Source: a virus. Taken from it: a DNA stretch of 26,983 bases. This document shows positions 20,138 through 26,983 of the stretch, piece by piece (the first letter of the stretch is position 1; each line of letters opens with the position of its first letter). The notes below the pieces were generated by a model. That model was not told where the DNA came from, made no database searches, and saw only the letters and a program-made list of their open reading frames with translations. The stretch spans positions 1-26,983 of the IMG/VR virus record IMGVR_UViG_3300035665_000202. One strand, given 5' to 3'. The translations under genes were made by a program, and so were the position numbers.

Positions 20138-22041
20138 TAGTACGCCGCGCTTCCAAAGAGGAGCATGGTCTTAACCGTACCTGTTCCAGTATCGCAGACT
20201 TCGACTTCACGCACTGCGATCTGGCGGCCAGTCGCGTTGAGCGAGGCGTGCCCGAGCGAAATCTTGATGAGTGGCGTCCCCGTGGATACCGACCTATCAT
20301 AGATCGCAATGCCGTCCTCCGCATCGCTGATGCGCACCGCGTCTCCGTCCGTGCTGATGGCGATATCGAGACTGCCGACCTCGGCGGTGGCGGTGCGTTG
20401 GCCCTGGCCGAGTGCGATGTCGCGCAGCCACTTGGGCTTGGCGTTCGCCACCGATAGATCGGTGTCCACGCCCAGGACATATCCGGTCTTGGCGGCGGCG
20501 ATGGGCGCGACTTCTCCGACGTTGAAAGTGCCGACCCCCGTGGTGTATGCGACCACGACGCTGCCCTGGGCTCCGTTCGCGCCGGCTCCGACCTGTGCGC
20601 CGAACAAGATGTTGTCGCCCGAGTTCGAGAACATTCCGAGCTGGATGCCGAGAGCACCGCCTGTGACCAGTGCAGACGCATCGACCTCGTACCCGGCGAT
20701 CCACTTCGCATTGAACCTTGGCCGCTTCTCATAAAGCGTCAGCACCGGCTCGGAGTCCGTACCACTCTCGACCAGCGCGGCCGCAGCGGTGGTGTCGGTG
20801 GTGTCGGTGGTGATCGACAGATTGATCGGGAAGTAGGTCGGCTTGCCGCTGACGCTGGTCCACGCCGGGGTGCAGGTGACGCTGGCCGCCGCCGTCAGCC
20901 GGCCCTGCTGGTCAACGGTGAAGGTGGCAATTTGGGTGGAGCTGCCGTAGGCCGCAGGTGTGACGGCGGTGTCGGCCAGGGTCAGGGTGCGAGTGGCAGC
21001 CAGCGTACCGCCGCCCGTGAGGCCAGTGCCCGGACTGATCGACACGGCGCTGTGGTCGATGTGACGATTGGCGGAGTAGTTCAGCAGTCCGTTGTGGTCC
21101 ACCTGGTCGCCGCCGCCGCTGGCGTGGGAGGCAGCGTGGGCGCTGGGCGCGAAGGTTGACGGGATGCCGCTGATCTCAGCCCACGGCACGTTGACCGACT
21201 CCAGCCGATAGACGGTGTGGGGATCAGCAGCAGCCACATGCGCGGCCAGTTCGGCATCGCTGCATGCGTCAGTGATTCCGTAGCCTGCCAGCGTGGTCGG
21301 CGTGCTGGTGATCGACGACCAGGCCGGCGTCACGGTGGTGTTGGATGCTGCCGTGATGCGGCCCTGCGCATCGACCGTGAACGTGCCGACCTGGGTCGCG
21401 CTGCCGTAGCTTCCCGCCGCAACAGTCGTACTCGGCAGCATTGCAGCGGTTATGCCGCCCCAGGTCAGCGCCCCGGCCGCACGCTGGAGCACCTGGCCGT
21501 CGGCGGTTGATGTTATGGAATCCGCTATGCTGGTGACGCCGTCGGAGCGGCCGAGGACAGACAGCGCATCGCAAGTGTCGTCCTGATACCTGGACGGAGA
21601 TACAATGGCGCTGGTTGCGGATATCGCATACATGACGAATTGATAGTATCCATTCGTCGGAGATGCCGCCGTATATGCGCCCGGTGTTGTTGGGTCGGAG
21701 TAATACCTTGTCCCAGCACTAAGCCCAGAGAGGGTGCTGATGAGTCCATGCGAGACGAATACGAAGACATCAGGGGACAGCACTACGGACACGACGCCGA
21801 TGACAACGTATCCTGGCCCGCCGGTGGCACCCAGCACATACGATCCGCCTGTGTATGAGACGGTATTGCCAACGGCGAATCCGTGTGCGGTCTGACTGAC
21901 CATCTGCGAAGCGGTGCACGACTCCGAGGAAACGGCGCGCGCCGGCATTCCGCGAACGCGGGATTCCAGGATGGCAAGCCGCCGCTCCATCTCCTCGTAG
22001 CGGTTCCCGTCCTTCGGCTTGAGGTGCGGTAGTCTGCTCAT
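20137..22041 (-). CDS. Tail fibre protein with internal repeats
   Basis: This 634-aa fibre-like protein has a short charged N-terminal coiled segment (RYEEMERRLAILESRVRG), then beta-rich sequence. Two copies of a roughly 38-residue unit occur at 212-249 and 365-402 (YGSATQVGTFTVDAQGRIT and YGSSTQIATFTVDQQGRLT, each ending near a PAW/TPT turn). Between them lies a collar-like region SHASGGGDQVDHNGLLNY...HIDHSAVSI...GLTGGGTL, a pattern seen in many phage fibres. The C-terminal half is mostly beta. Its start overlaps the hub-protein stop (ATGA). Host binding or fibre-shaft roles are likely. Confidence 0.8.
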   Translation of the reverse strand: MSRLPHLKPKDGNRYEEMERRLAILESRVRGMPARAVSSESCTASQMVSQTAHGFAVGNTVSYTGGSYVLGATGGPGYVVIGVVSVVLSPDVFVFVSHGLISTLSGLSAGTRYYSDPTTPGAYTAASPTNGYYQFVMYAISATSAIVSPSRYQDDTCDALSVLGRSDGVTSIADSITSTADGQVLQRAAGALTWGGITAAMLPSTTVAAGSYGSATQVGTFTVDAQGRITAASNTTVTPAWSSITSTPTTLAGYGITDACSDAELAAHVAAADPHTVYRLESVNVPWAEISGIPSTFAPSAHAASHASGGGDQVDHNGLLNYSANRHIDHSAVSISPGTGLTGGGTLAATRTLTLADTAVTPAAYGSSTQIATFTVDQQGRLTAAASVTCTPAWTSVSGKPTYFPINLSITTDTTDTTAAAALVESGTDSEPVLTLYEKRPRFNAKWIAGYEVDASALVTGGALGIQLGMFSNSGDNILFGAQVGAGANGAQGSVVVAYTTGVGTFNVGEVAPIAAAKTGYVLGVDTDLSVANAKPKWLRDIALGQGQRTATAEVGSLDIAISTDGDAVRISDAEDGIAIYDRSVSTGTPLIKISLGHASLNATGRQIAVREVEVCDTGTGTVKTMLLFGSAAY

Positions 22042-24056
22042 CGGATGGCCTCAATGTCGGGTACGATGCGTTCCGTGGAGTAGGATGTTCCATAGCCGTC
22101 TTCGTCCAGCCGCCAGGTGCGGCGTGTGACGACGGCGTTGATCGTGCGCGAACCGATGCCGAGTGTGGCGGTGGTGACGAACGCGCCTGGGGCTGGCGCT
22201 CCAGACCCGTAGGCGTACTCGATCAAGCCGCGATCCGTCCAGGACAGCGACCGCGCCGGCTCGGCAAAGTAGGCGCGCATGAAGGCCAGCCAGGACTGCA
22301 TCAGCGGCACATCGTCGCGGATGGTTGCTATGGCCGACTGCTTGGACAGAGCGCCTGCGGAAACGCCCTTCACGGCCCCGGCGAGGATGCACCACTGCTC
22401 GGCGGTCGGCATCTGCACGGACAGGACGCGCGGGCTGGTGCGCGGCCATGATCCGGACGCGCGGGTCCACGACACCACAAGCGGGTCCGGCTCGCGGATT
22501 CCGACCGTTACCAGGAGCTTCCCGGCCGTGCTGATCTGGCGCATGTTCTTGACCTGATCGCTGCCAGAGATGATGCGGCTGCGGTCCGCGTTTCCGATGT
22601 TGATGGTTGCCGGCTTGTCCTCAATCGCCAGGGTCTTGGCGTATGCGCTCTTATCGGTCTGGCAGTCGTACCATGTGGACGCTCCACTCGGGTAGAGGAA
22701 CGCCATGCAATCCTGACGCGGCCCCGCCTTGTCGGTGGTCCAGCCCTCGCCGGCAGGAAGCCGCGCCTCAAGCTCGATCAGCGATGTGACGGCAGATTGT
22801 ACCGTGCTGAATGTGCGCCCCCCGGTGTAGTCGCCGCTGGTCACGGCCAGCGACTGCCGCAGTCCGGACGCCCCCGCATTCTCCGCGACATCCCCGGCCC
22901 ACTTGAGTCCCAGGCGGAAGGTGCGCCATACTGCGTCGGTGTCCGCGTTCGCCCCGGTGCCGTTGCTCCAGGTCGTTTCCTGTGTCGTGGTCCAGGCCGG
23001 CTGAAGACTGCCCACTTCGGCGGGCGGACCGGACGGATTGTAGGAGATGGAGCACGCAACCAGAGGCTTGGCCCCGACGATGCGAATGTGATCGTAGGTG
23101 GCCGACTGGTCTTCGGTCAGTTCGACATTCGCCGCCCAGACGCCGGACAGGTCCGGCGTGCTGGTGTCAGTCGCTGCTGGCAGGGTCGTGCTGCCGACCG
23201 TAATGGCGGATGCGGAGATAGAACGGACGTTGATGGTCGCTGTCGTGCCGCTGACGGTCAACCGCCAGGTCAGGCCGCGCCTTGGGCTGACGATGGCATT
23301 GATCGCGTCCAGGACGGTCATGCCGTTTACGTCCATTGTCGGCAGCGTCCAATCCAAGAGCGTGCCGGCTGATATGGCCCAGGTCACGCCTCCGTTATAG
23401 GTGGTCGTGCCGGGCGTGCGATACCTGCCATTGGCTGCCAGAATGGTTGCCAACGCCTGCCCGGCAGTCCATGCCGTAGCCGAGCGCCAGGCAGTGTTGC
23501 CGAAGAGGTCGAACACGCCGACCATCGAGCCGTCCACGCTCACGGTGGTCGAACTGGCGCATCCCTGCCCGTCGCGGTCATTGAACACGGGCGGGCGAAG
23601 CGCCGGCGAGGTGGCGACGGTTCCGGTGTAGTCCACGGAAACGCAGTGCAACTCAAGGATGTGTGCGCGTCCGAGGTGCGCGGCCAGCCCCGTGCATGCC
23701 CAGGACTGCTGCCCCACGCCGCCGCCCGTGTCAACGATGCGCTCGGCGTCGATGATGCCATACCACAGCGCGGCATAGTTCGTTCCGCTGACGTTGATCG
23801 CCCCGCCAGCGTCCGCAATCAGCACGCGGACCCATTGCCCGACCAGGCCGGTCAGCGGCGTCTGGCTCGCTGGGCTTCCGGTCGCGCCAGGTTCGCGCAC
23901 CGTGCCAATGTAGCGCACAAGCGACGCCCCGCCGACGATCTGCCCGGCCCCCTCGCTGCACTCATTGCACCGGATGCTGGTCTGGGTTGTCCAGGCCGAG
24001 AAGTCCGGCGAGGTCTGGACGAGGTGCGCCTTGACGGTGCGGATCGCGGTTGCCAC
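22038..24056 (-). CDS. Large tail hub/baseplate-like protein
   Basis: This 672-aa protein begins at a GTG directly after the stop of the 121-aa gene. It is mixed beta sequence with many Thr, Ser and Ala, including a central VLDAINAIVSPRRGLTWRLTV segment and a NECSEG Cys pair near the start. Segments of this kind (a hydrophobic helix before SPRRGL.W.L) occur in hub-type tail proteins near the tape measure. Distal tail or central hub function is inferred from position between the tape measure and the fibres and from size. No catalytic lysozyme motif was seen. Confidence 0.6.
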   Translation of the reverse strand: MATAIRTVKAHLVQTSPDFSAWTTQTSIRCNECSEGAGQIVGGASLVRYIGTVREPGATGSPASQTPLTGLVGQWVRVLIADAGGAINVSGTNYAALWYGIIDAERIVDTGGGVGQQSWACTGLAAHLGRAHILELHCVSVDYTGTVATSPALRPPVFNDRDGQGCASSTTVSVDGSMVGVFDLFGNTAWRSATAWTAGQALATILAANGRYRTPGTTTYNGGVTWAISAGTLLDWTLPTMDVNGMTVLDAINAIVSPRRGLTWRLTVSGTTATINVRSISASAITVGSTTLPAATDTSTPDLSGVWAANVELTEDQSATYDHIRIVGAKPLVACSISYNPSGPPAEVGSLQPAWTTTQETTWSNGTGANADTDAVWRTFRLGLKWAGDVAENAGASGLRQSLAVTSGDYTGGRTFSTVQSAVTSLIELEARLPAGEGWTTDKAGPRQDCMAFLYPSGASTWYDCQTDKSAYAKTLAIEDKPATINIGNADRSRIISGSDQVKNMRQISTAGKLLVTVGIREPDPLVVSWTRASGSWPRTSPRVLSVQMPTAEQWCILAGAVKGVSAGALSKQSAIATIRDDVPLMQSWLAFMRAYFAEPARSLSWTDRGLIEYAYGSGAPAPGAFVTTATLGIGSRTINAVVTRRTWRLDEDGYGTSYSTERIVPDIEAIR

Positions 24057-24422
24057 TCAGACCTCCGACAGCATCTGCCAGGTGGCGGTGATCAGGTGCG
24101 TGTGGCTGCCTCCGGTCGGCAGCTTGCATCGGCGGATGATGAAGCTGATGCCCAGGATCGCGGTGTCAGCCCAAGCCGTACCGTGCGCGTCTGTCACGCT
24201 CTGCGATGTGCCGACATAGCCCAGCGCCGTGTCGCGCCAGGTCGTCACTTGGGCATAGGTGCCGTAGTATTCCGTTTCGACGGTGTACGCCGTCGCCTGT
24301 GCCGCGCCGACTACCAAGCCGGTGCCGGCCACGCCCGATCGGGTGACGACATCCACGGGCTTTTGCTCGCTCTGGACCGTGCCGCGCCAGCAGTCGAGAG
24401 ATAGTGCGCCGATGACTGCCAT
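24057..24422 (-). CDS. Small tail protein, 121 aa
   Basis: This beta-rich protein with several aromatic residues (CWRGTVQSEQKPVDVVTRSGVAGTG, YTVETEYYGTYAQVTTW) lies directly after the tape measure candidate (3-nt gap) and before the hub gene. Distal tail or minor tail proteins usually occupy this place. No strong family match is visible, so the call is positional. Confidence 0.6.
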   Translation of the reverse strand: MAVIGALSLDCWRGTVQSEQKPVDVVTRSGVAGTGLVVGAAQATAYTVETEYYGTYAQVTTWRDTALGYVGTSQSVTDAHGTAWADTAILGISFIIRRCKLPTGGSHTHLITATWQMLSEV

Positions 24423-24425
24423 GGT

Positions 24426-25388
24426 TTACTCCGTGGTCGCCGCGATGGCTTTGGAGGCTTGACTGCCAGCGGACCCGTTGCCCATGCCGATGGCCTCGCC
24501 AACCGTCTGGAGCGCGGCGGCAAGTTTCCCCTGGGCCTGTGCGGCAGCGAGTAGGACCGTTACATTCCGGTCGATCTCTTCGCGTGCTGCGGCGAGGGAT
24601 GTTTGCTCGGGGTTCAGCGTGGCGTTCGTCTGCGCGGTGACGGCCTCGGCGGTCGCCCCGGTCGTCAGTGCGCCGAACTGCTGATTGAATATGGCCGAGT
24701 CCGCAGACCTGGCCTTGCCGATGGCGCTGCCGGCGAATGACATGGTGGCGTCAAGCTGCCGATCCGCGTCGGCGCTTGAAATGTTGCGCTTCATGGCGAG
24801 CGCCCCGGTGACGCCGCCGCCCGACTGGATGGCCTCGGCCGCTTCGGTCGTGCTGGAGAACTCGCCGGTTGCCATCAGCCATGCGATCTGGTCGGCGCTG
24901 ACCCCGGTGTCCTGGCCGGTCAACAGAGCGTCTGCGGCCACGAATGCGCTGATGCCGCGCCGCTTGGCGAGTTCGTCGGGCTGGTATTCCATGCCGGCCG
25001 TGCCGCGCGTGACGAGCCGCGACACGACCTGTTGACTGGACAGCGCCCCGGCGTTGAGCGACTGCCTGCCCTTGACGCCTTCACCGCGCGCCGTGTCGAT
25101 CCGCATGCGGTTCTCTTCGCGCGCTCGCGCAGCCATGACGCGGCGTTCGTCAGCGGCGAGGAAGGCGTTGAGCGCCAGGCCAGCGCCGGCCACGCCTGCG
25201 CCGATGGCACCGCCGCCGATAAACCGGGATGCCATGCCGCCGCCGACTCCGCCCATGCGGCCGGCGATAGCCCCGGCCTGAGCAGCGCCAAACGCCTTGC
25301 CGGTATCCTGCGCCTGCCGCTTGAGTCGCTTGAGTTTCCCCTCGGCCTGCGTCGTATCCGCCCCGAAGGAGATGGTCGTATCAGACAT
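24426..25388 (-). CDS. Tape measure candidate, unusually short (320 aa)
   Basis: The position just after the frameshift gene is where the tape measure is found in most siphophages. The start MSDTTISFGADTTQAEGKLKRLKRQAQDTGKAFGAAQAG is typical of tape measure N-termini. A Gly/Ala-rich hydrophobic stretch (about 40-80, GVGGGMASRFIGGGAIGAGVAGAGLALNAFL) and Ala/Gln-rich helices follow. If it is the full protein, tail length would be roughly 45-50 nm at 0.15 nm per residue, a very short siphovirus tail. The ATG overlaps the frameshift extension stop by 8 nt. An internal scaffold for a short tail is an alternative reading. Confidence 0.65.
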   Translation of the reverse strand: MSDTTISFGADTTQAEGKLKRLKRQAQDTGKAFGAAQAGAIAGRMGGVGGGMASRFIGGGAIGAGVAGAGLALNAFLAADERRVMAARAREENRMRIDTARGEGVKGRQSLNAGALSSQQVVSRLVTRGTAGMEYQPDELAKRRGISAFVAADALLTGQDTGVSADQIAWLMATGEFSSTTEAAEAIQSGGGVTGALAMKRNISSADADRQLDATMSFAGSAIGKARSADSAIFNQQFGALTTGATAEAVTAQTNATLNPEQTSLAAAREEIDRNVTVLLAAAQAQGKLAAALQTVGEAIGMGNGSAGSQASKAIAATTE

Positions 25389-25527
25389 TGCTGGCCTCCG
25401 GAATAATCGGCGCACGCCCAGACGCGCCGGCCCACGCCGCCACGGTGGCGATCTCGCCCGGCGTCATGCTGCTGGTGTCGATGCCGGCCGCGCGTGCCAT
25501 TAGCCACCATCTCCGGAGGCGTCCGCT
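25381..25527 (-). CDS. Frameshift extension of the tail assembly chaperone (T part)
   Basis: After a -1 slip on the A7 run, translation continues in this frame for 48 codons: KSGRLRRWWLM..., then MTPGEIATVAAWAG and a stop just inside the next gene. The W..(M)A...GI....MTP.E pattern resembles T parts of other tail chaperones. A free-standing 39-aa gene from the ATG at 25500, which overlaps the G stop as TAATG, is possible. The two Trp just upstream, in the same frame, favour the fusion. The fused product would be about 233 aa. Confidence 0.6.
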   Translation of the reverse strand, partial: SGRLRRWWLMARAAGIDTSSMTPGEIATVAAWAGASGRAPIIPEASNV

Positions 25528-26081
25528 TTTTTTGGGTCGTAGCCTGACGCGGCGTCGAAGATTGCGCCGATGGTATCGGTGGTGATCAGTCCGTAGGCGT
25601 GGCACAGTTCGGCGGTCAGGTCGGTCTGCGACATCAGCGCCTGGCGCACGAACGACAGCAGCTCAGGGTCCAGCATCGGCAGGTCGCCGCCCTTGAGTCG
25701 GTCCCACAGACGCGCGCCGAGCATGCCGTACTCGTCAGCCGGACCTTCTGGAACGCCGTCAAGTCCGACAGCCACCGGGGCATAGGCCGCAAGCTTGACC
25801 GGCAGACGGATGCCGGGCAGATCGACCCACGCAATCGGCCCACGGTCGTTGATCTTGATCACGCTGGCCAATGGCGGCAGCGGGTCCGCGAGTTGATACT
25901 TGACCCCGCCCAGCCCGACCTTGATCGGCCCCCAGGCGTCGGCGGTGCCGCGCTGGATGCAGACGCCAGCGCCATCAACAGCAGTCCACGGCCCACGCCC
26001 CTTGAGCCTGGCGAGGGCGGGATGGTCGCAGCGTGCCGCCGTCATCTGCGGCAGGCTGATGTCGAGCAGGTATCGGATCAT
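25500..26081 (-). CDS. Tail assembly chaperone (G part)
   Basis: The 193-aa product sits between the tail tube gene and the tape measure, the standard place for the lambda G/GT type chaperone that keeps the tape measure soluble. It has a beta-like N-terminal half and a helical C-terminal half (LLSFVRQALMSQTDLTAELCHAYGLITTDTIGAIFDAASG) before the slippery PKK codons and a short in-frame tail. No sequence family is recognised; the assignment rests on order and on the slippery site. There is a 9-nt gap to the tail tube gene. Confidence 0.65.
   Translation of the reverse strand: MIRYLLDISLPQMTAARCDHPALARLKGRGPWTAVDGAGVCIQRGTADAWGPIKVGLGGVKYQLADPLPPLASVIKINDRGPIAWVDLPGIRLPVKLAAYAPVAVGLDGVPEGPADEYGMLGARLWDRLKGGDLPMLDPELLSFVRQALMSQTDLTAELCHAYGLITTDTIGAIFDAASGYDPKKADASGDGG
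25527..25533 (-). other. A7 slippery site for programmed -1 frameshift
   Basis: On the minus strand the zero-frame codons read CCA AAA AAA GCG. Shifting both AAA codons back one base keeps perfect Lys pairing and opens the T frame. CTCCGGAG, a perfect palindrome, lies 10 nt downstream and may add a weak hairpin. The run is the longest A tract in the tail genes. Confidence 0.65.
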
Positions 26082-26090
26082 GCCAGCACC

Positions 26091-26504
26091 TTACGCGCTG
26101 GTGATCGTCAGGCCGGAGGCCGCGCCGTCCGCGCTGTTGATGCGCGCCGAGACTCGGAGAACCGCCGCGCCGTTGATGTCGGTGCCGCGTGACACAGACA
26201 GAACGGTGCAGCTCGTGGCGCTGAATGTCACGGTGCCCGACAGCGTCTTGCCGCCCGTCATCTTGTCGGCCACAAGCGAGAGTGCGCCAGAGGTGCCAGC
26301 GTCGATGGCAGCGGCGATGTCTTTCGTCTCGACATCCAGTTCGATGTTCGTGGGTATGATCGGGGTCACGCGGGCGTACAACTCGCCGTCCGATCGCAAA
26401 TCGACGGGAACGCCGCCCTGCGATAGGCCGAAGGTGGTTGTCCCGCTGAGCGTGACGCCTGCCACTTGGGCAGACTTGGCGAGGAATCCGGTTGCGATGG
26501 TCAT
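26091..26504 (-). CDS. Tail tube (major tail) protein candidate
   Basis: This 137-aa beta-rich protein (ATGFLAKSAQVAGVTLSGTTTFGLSQGG, later SGALSLVADKMTGGKTLSGTVTFSATS) resembles small phage tail tube or decoration-type proteins. It lies directly before the chaperone gene, the usual place for the major tail protein. The ATG at 26504 is preceded by AAGGATATCAC, a strong ribosome site suiting a highly made virion protein. No specific family is confirmed. Confidence 0.65.
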   Translation of the reverse strand: MTIATGFLAKSAQVAGVTLSGTTTFGLSQGGVPVDLRSDGELYARVTPIIPTNIELDVETKDIAAAIDAGTSGALSLVADKMTGGKTLSGTVTFSATSCTVLSVSRGTDINGAAVLRVSARINSADGAASGLTITSA

Positions 26505-26513
26505 GTGATATCC

Positions 26514-26983
26514 TTAGGCTGCGGGTTTGAATGTTTTGAGCCGGCGAGCTTCGCGCTTGCTGGCGGATAGTGCGCGGCGGTCTGCTGCGCGTTGCTTCCC
26601 GGCCGCGCGCTTCGCCTTGTTCTCGGCTGCCCGCGCCTGCTTCGCGGCCTTCGCCTGCGCCTTCTTGGCGGCAACGGTGCGCTGAGTCTGCAACGCCATG
26701 ATCAGCGCCTTGCGGAACTCGCGCGCCACGGCGGCGTGCTCACGGGCCGGCACGGTCCGGAACGATGCCAGACGCTGCGGGTTGGCCGTCAGCCACCCAG
26801 CCGGGAACACGACAGCGAACCGGACCTTGCCGCCCTTGGCCGTCGCCTTGGTGCGGGCGCGGGTCATAAACCCGTTCTTGAGATCGCCGGTCTTGTAGAA
26901 CGGTTCCTCGCCACGATCCATGCGCGCCTTTTTGGCCGGTCCAGAACGGTAGCCGAGTTGGCCGACCGCATAGCCACGGTACC
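26514..26983 (-). CDS. Partial tail-completion-type protein (5' end outside window)
   Basis: The frame is open from base 26983, so the start lies outside. The visible 155 or so residues begin YRGYAVGQLGYRSGPAKKAR and include FYKTGDLKNGFMTRART and KVRFAVVFPAGWLTANPQRLASF, then a very basic Ala/Lys/Arg coiled tail. An internal ATG at 26921 exists, but upstream codons read as sensible protein. Head-tail joining or tail-completion proteins (HK97 gp10-type) are found at this point before the tail tube. The highly basic end is unusual and may bind DNA. Confidence 0.6.
   Translation of the reverse strand, partial: YRGYAVGQLGYRSGPAKKARMDRGEEPFYKTGDLKNGFMTRARTKATAKGGKVRFAVVFPAGWLTANPQRLASFRTVPAREHAAVAREFRKALIMALQTQRTVAAKKAQAKAAKQARAAENKAKRAAGKQRAADRRALSASKREARRLKTFKPAA

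Noticed and set aside
1-26983. tRNA or rRNA genes
   Set aside because: No cloverleaf with GGTTCGA-type T arm or rRNA-like segment noticed when reading both strands; a covariance search was not possible.

Overview
The window is a contiguous piece of a tailed double-stranded DNA phage or prophage genome, high in G+C (roughly 60%). Every gene I can support lies on the minus strand, so transcription runs from high to low coordinates. Most neighbouring genes overlap by ATGA, GTGA or TAATG, which is typical of compact phage operons. No integrase, CI-like repressor, lysis cassette, capsid or prohead protease gene is visible. The window is open at both ends, so these may lie outside it. A sigma70-like promoter and lambda-type packaging and portal proteins suggest a proteobacterial host, but nothing here identifies the genus.

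Layout in the direction of transcription. (1) 26983-18978, tail module: a partial tail-completion-type protein, a tail tube candidate, a tail assembly chaperone with an A7 slippery site that should give a -1 frameshift fusion, an unusually short tape measure candidate (320 aa), a small tail protein, a large tail-hub-like protein, two fibre or receptor-binding proteins and a small Cys-rich protein. (2) 18916-18889, a promoter with an A/T-rich upstream tract and a G/C palindrome in its spacer; its -10 box lies 7 nt from an ATG, so the first mRNA is probably leaderless. (3) 18881-7493, early genes: three tiny proteins, a decayed cytosine-5 DNA methyltransferase, RecT annealase, a PD-(D/E)XK exonuclease, SSB, an IbrB/IbrA-like pair (ParB-fold plus PAPS-reductase-fold), small accessory genes including DUF3310 and a small PD-(D/E)XK nuclease, an HNH protein, a winged-helix replication protein, a zinc protein, a DnaB-like ATPase and several uncharacterised proteins. 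(4) 7491-4879, TerS, TerL and a zinc-ribbon protein. (5) 4810-3117, an insert between the terminase genes and the gpW/portal genes: a 208-aa phage-family protein, a 155-aa orphan and a 48-aa basic protein, with the orphan flanked by two blocks of degenerate NGGCN pentamers. (6) 3077-1, a gpW-like connector, a lambda-family portal, a possible 25-aa peptide and a large beta-rich structural protein running off the left edge.

Replication and recombination look self-supplied: initiator/loader, helicase, SSB and a RecT/exonuclease pair. The least explained parts are the pentamer-bounded insert (3117-4810), a 77-nt near-perfect hairpin inside a doubtful small gene (12421-12497), the IbrB/IbrA pair beside ssb, and the methyltransferase relic upstream of recT.
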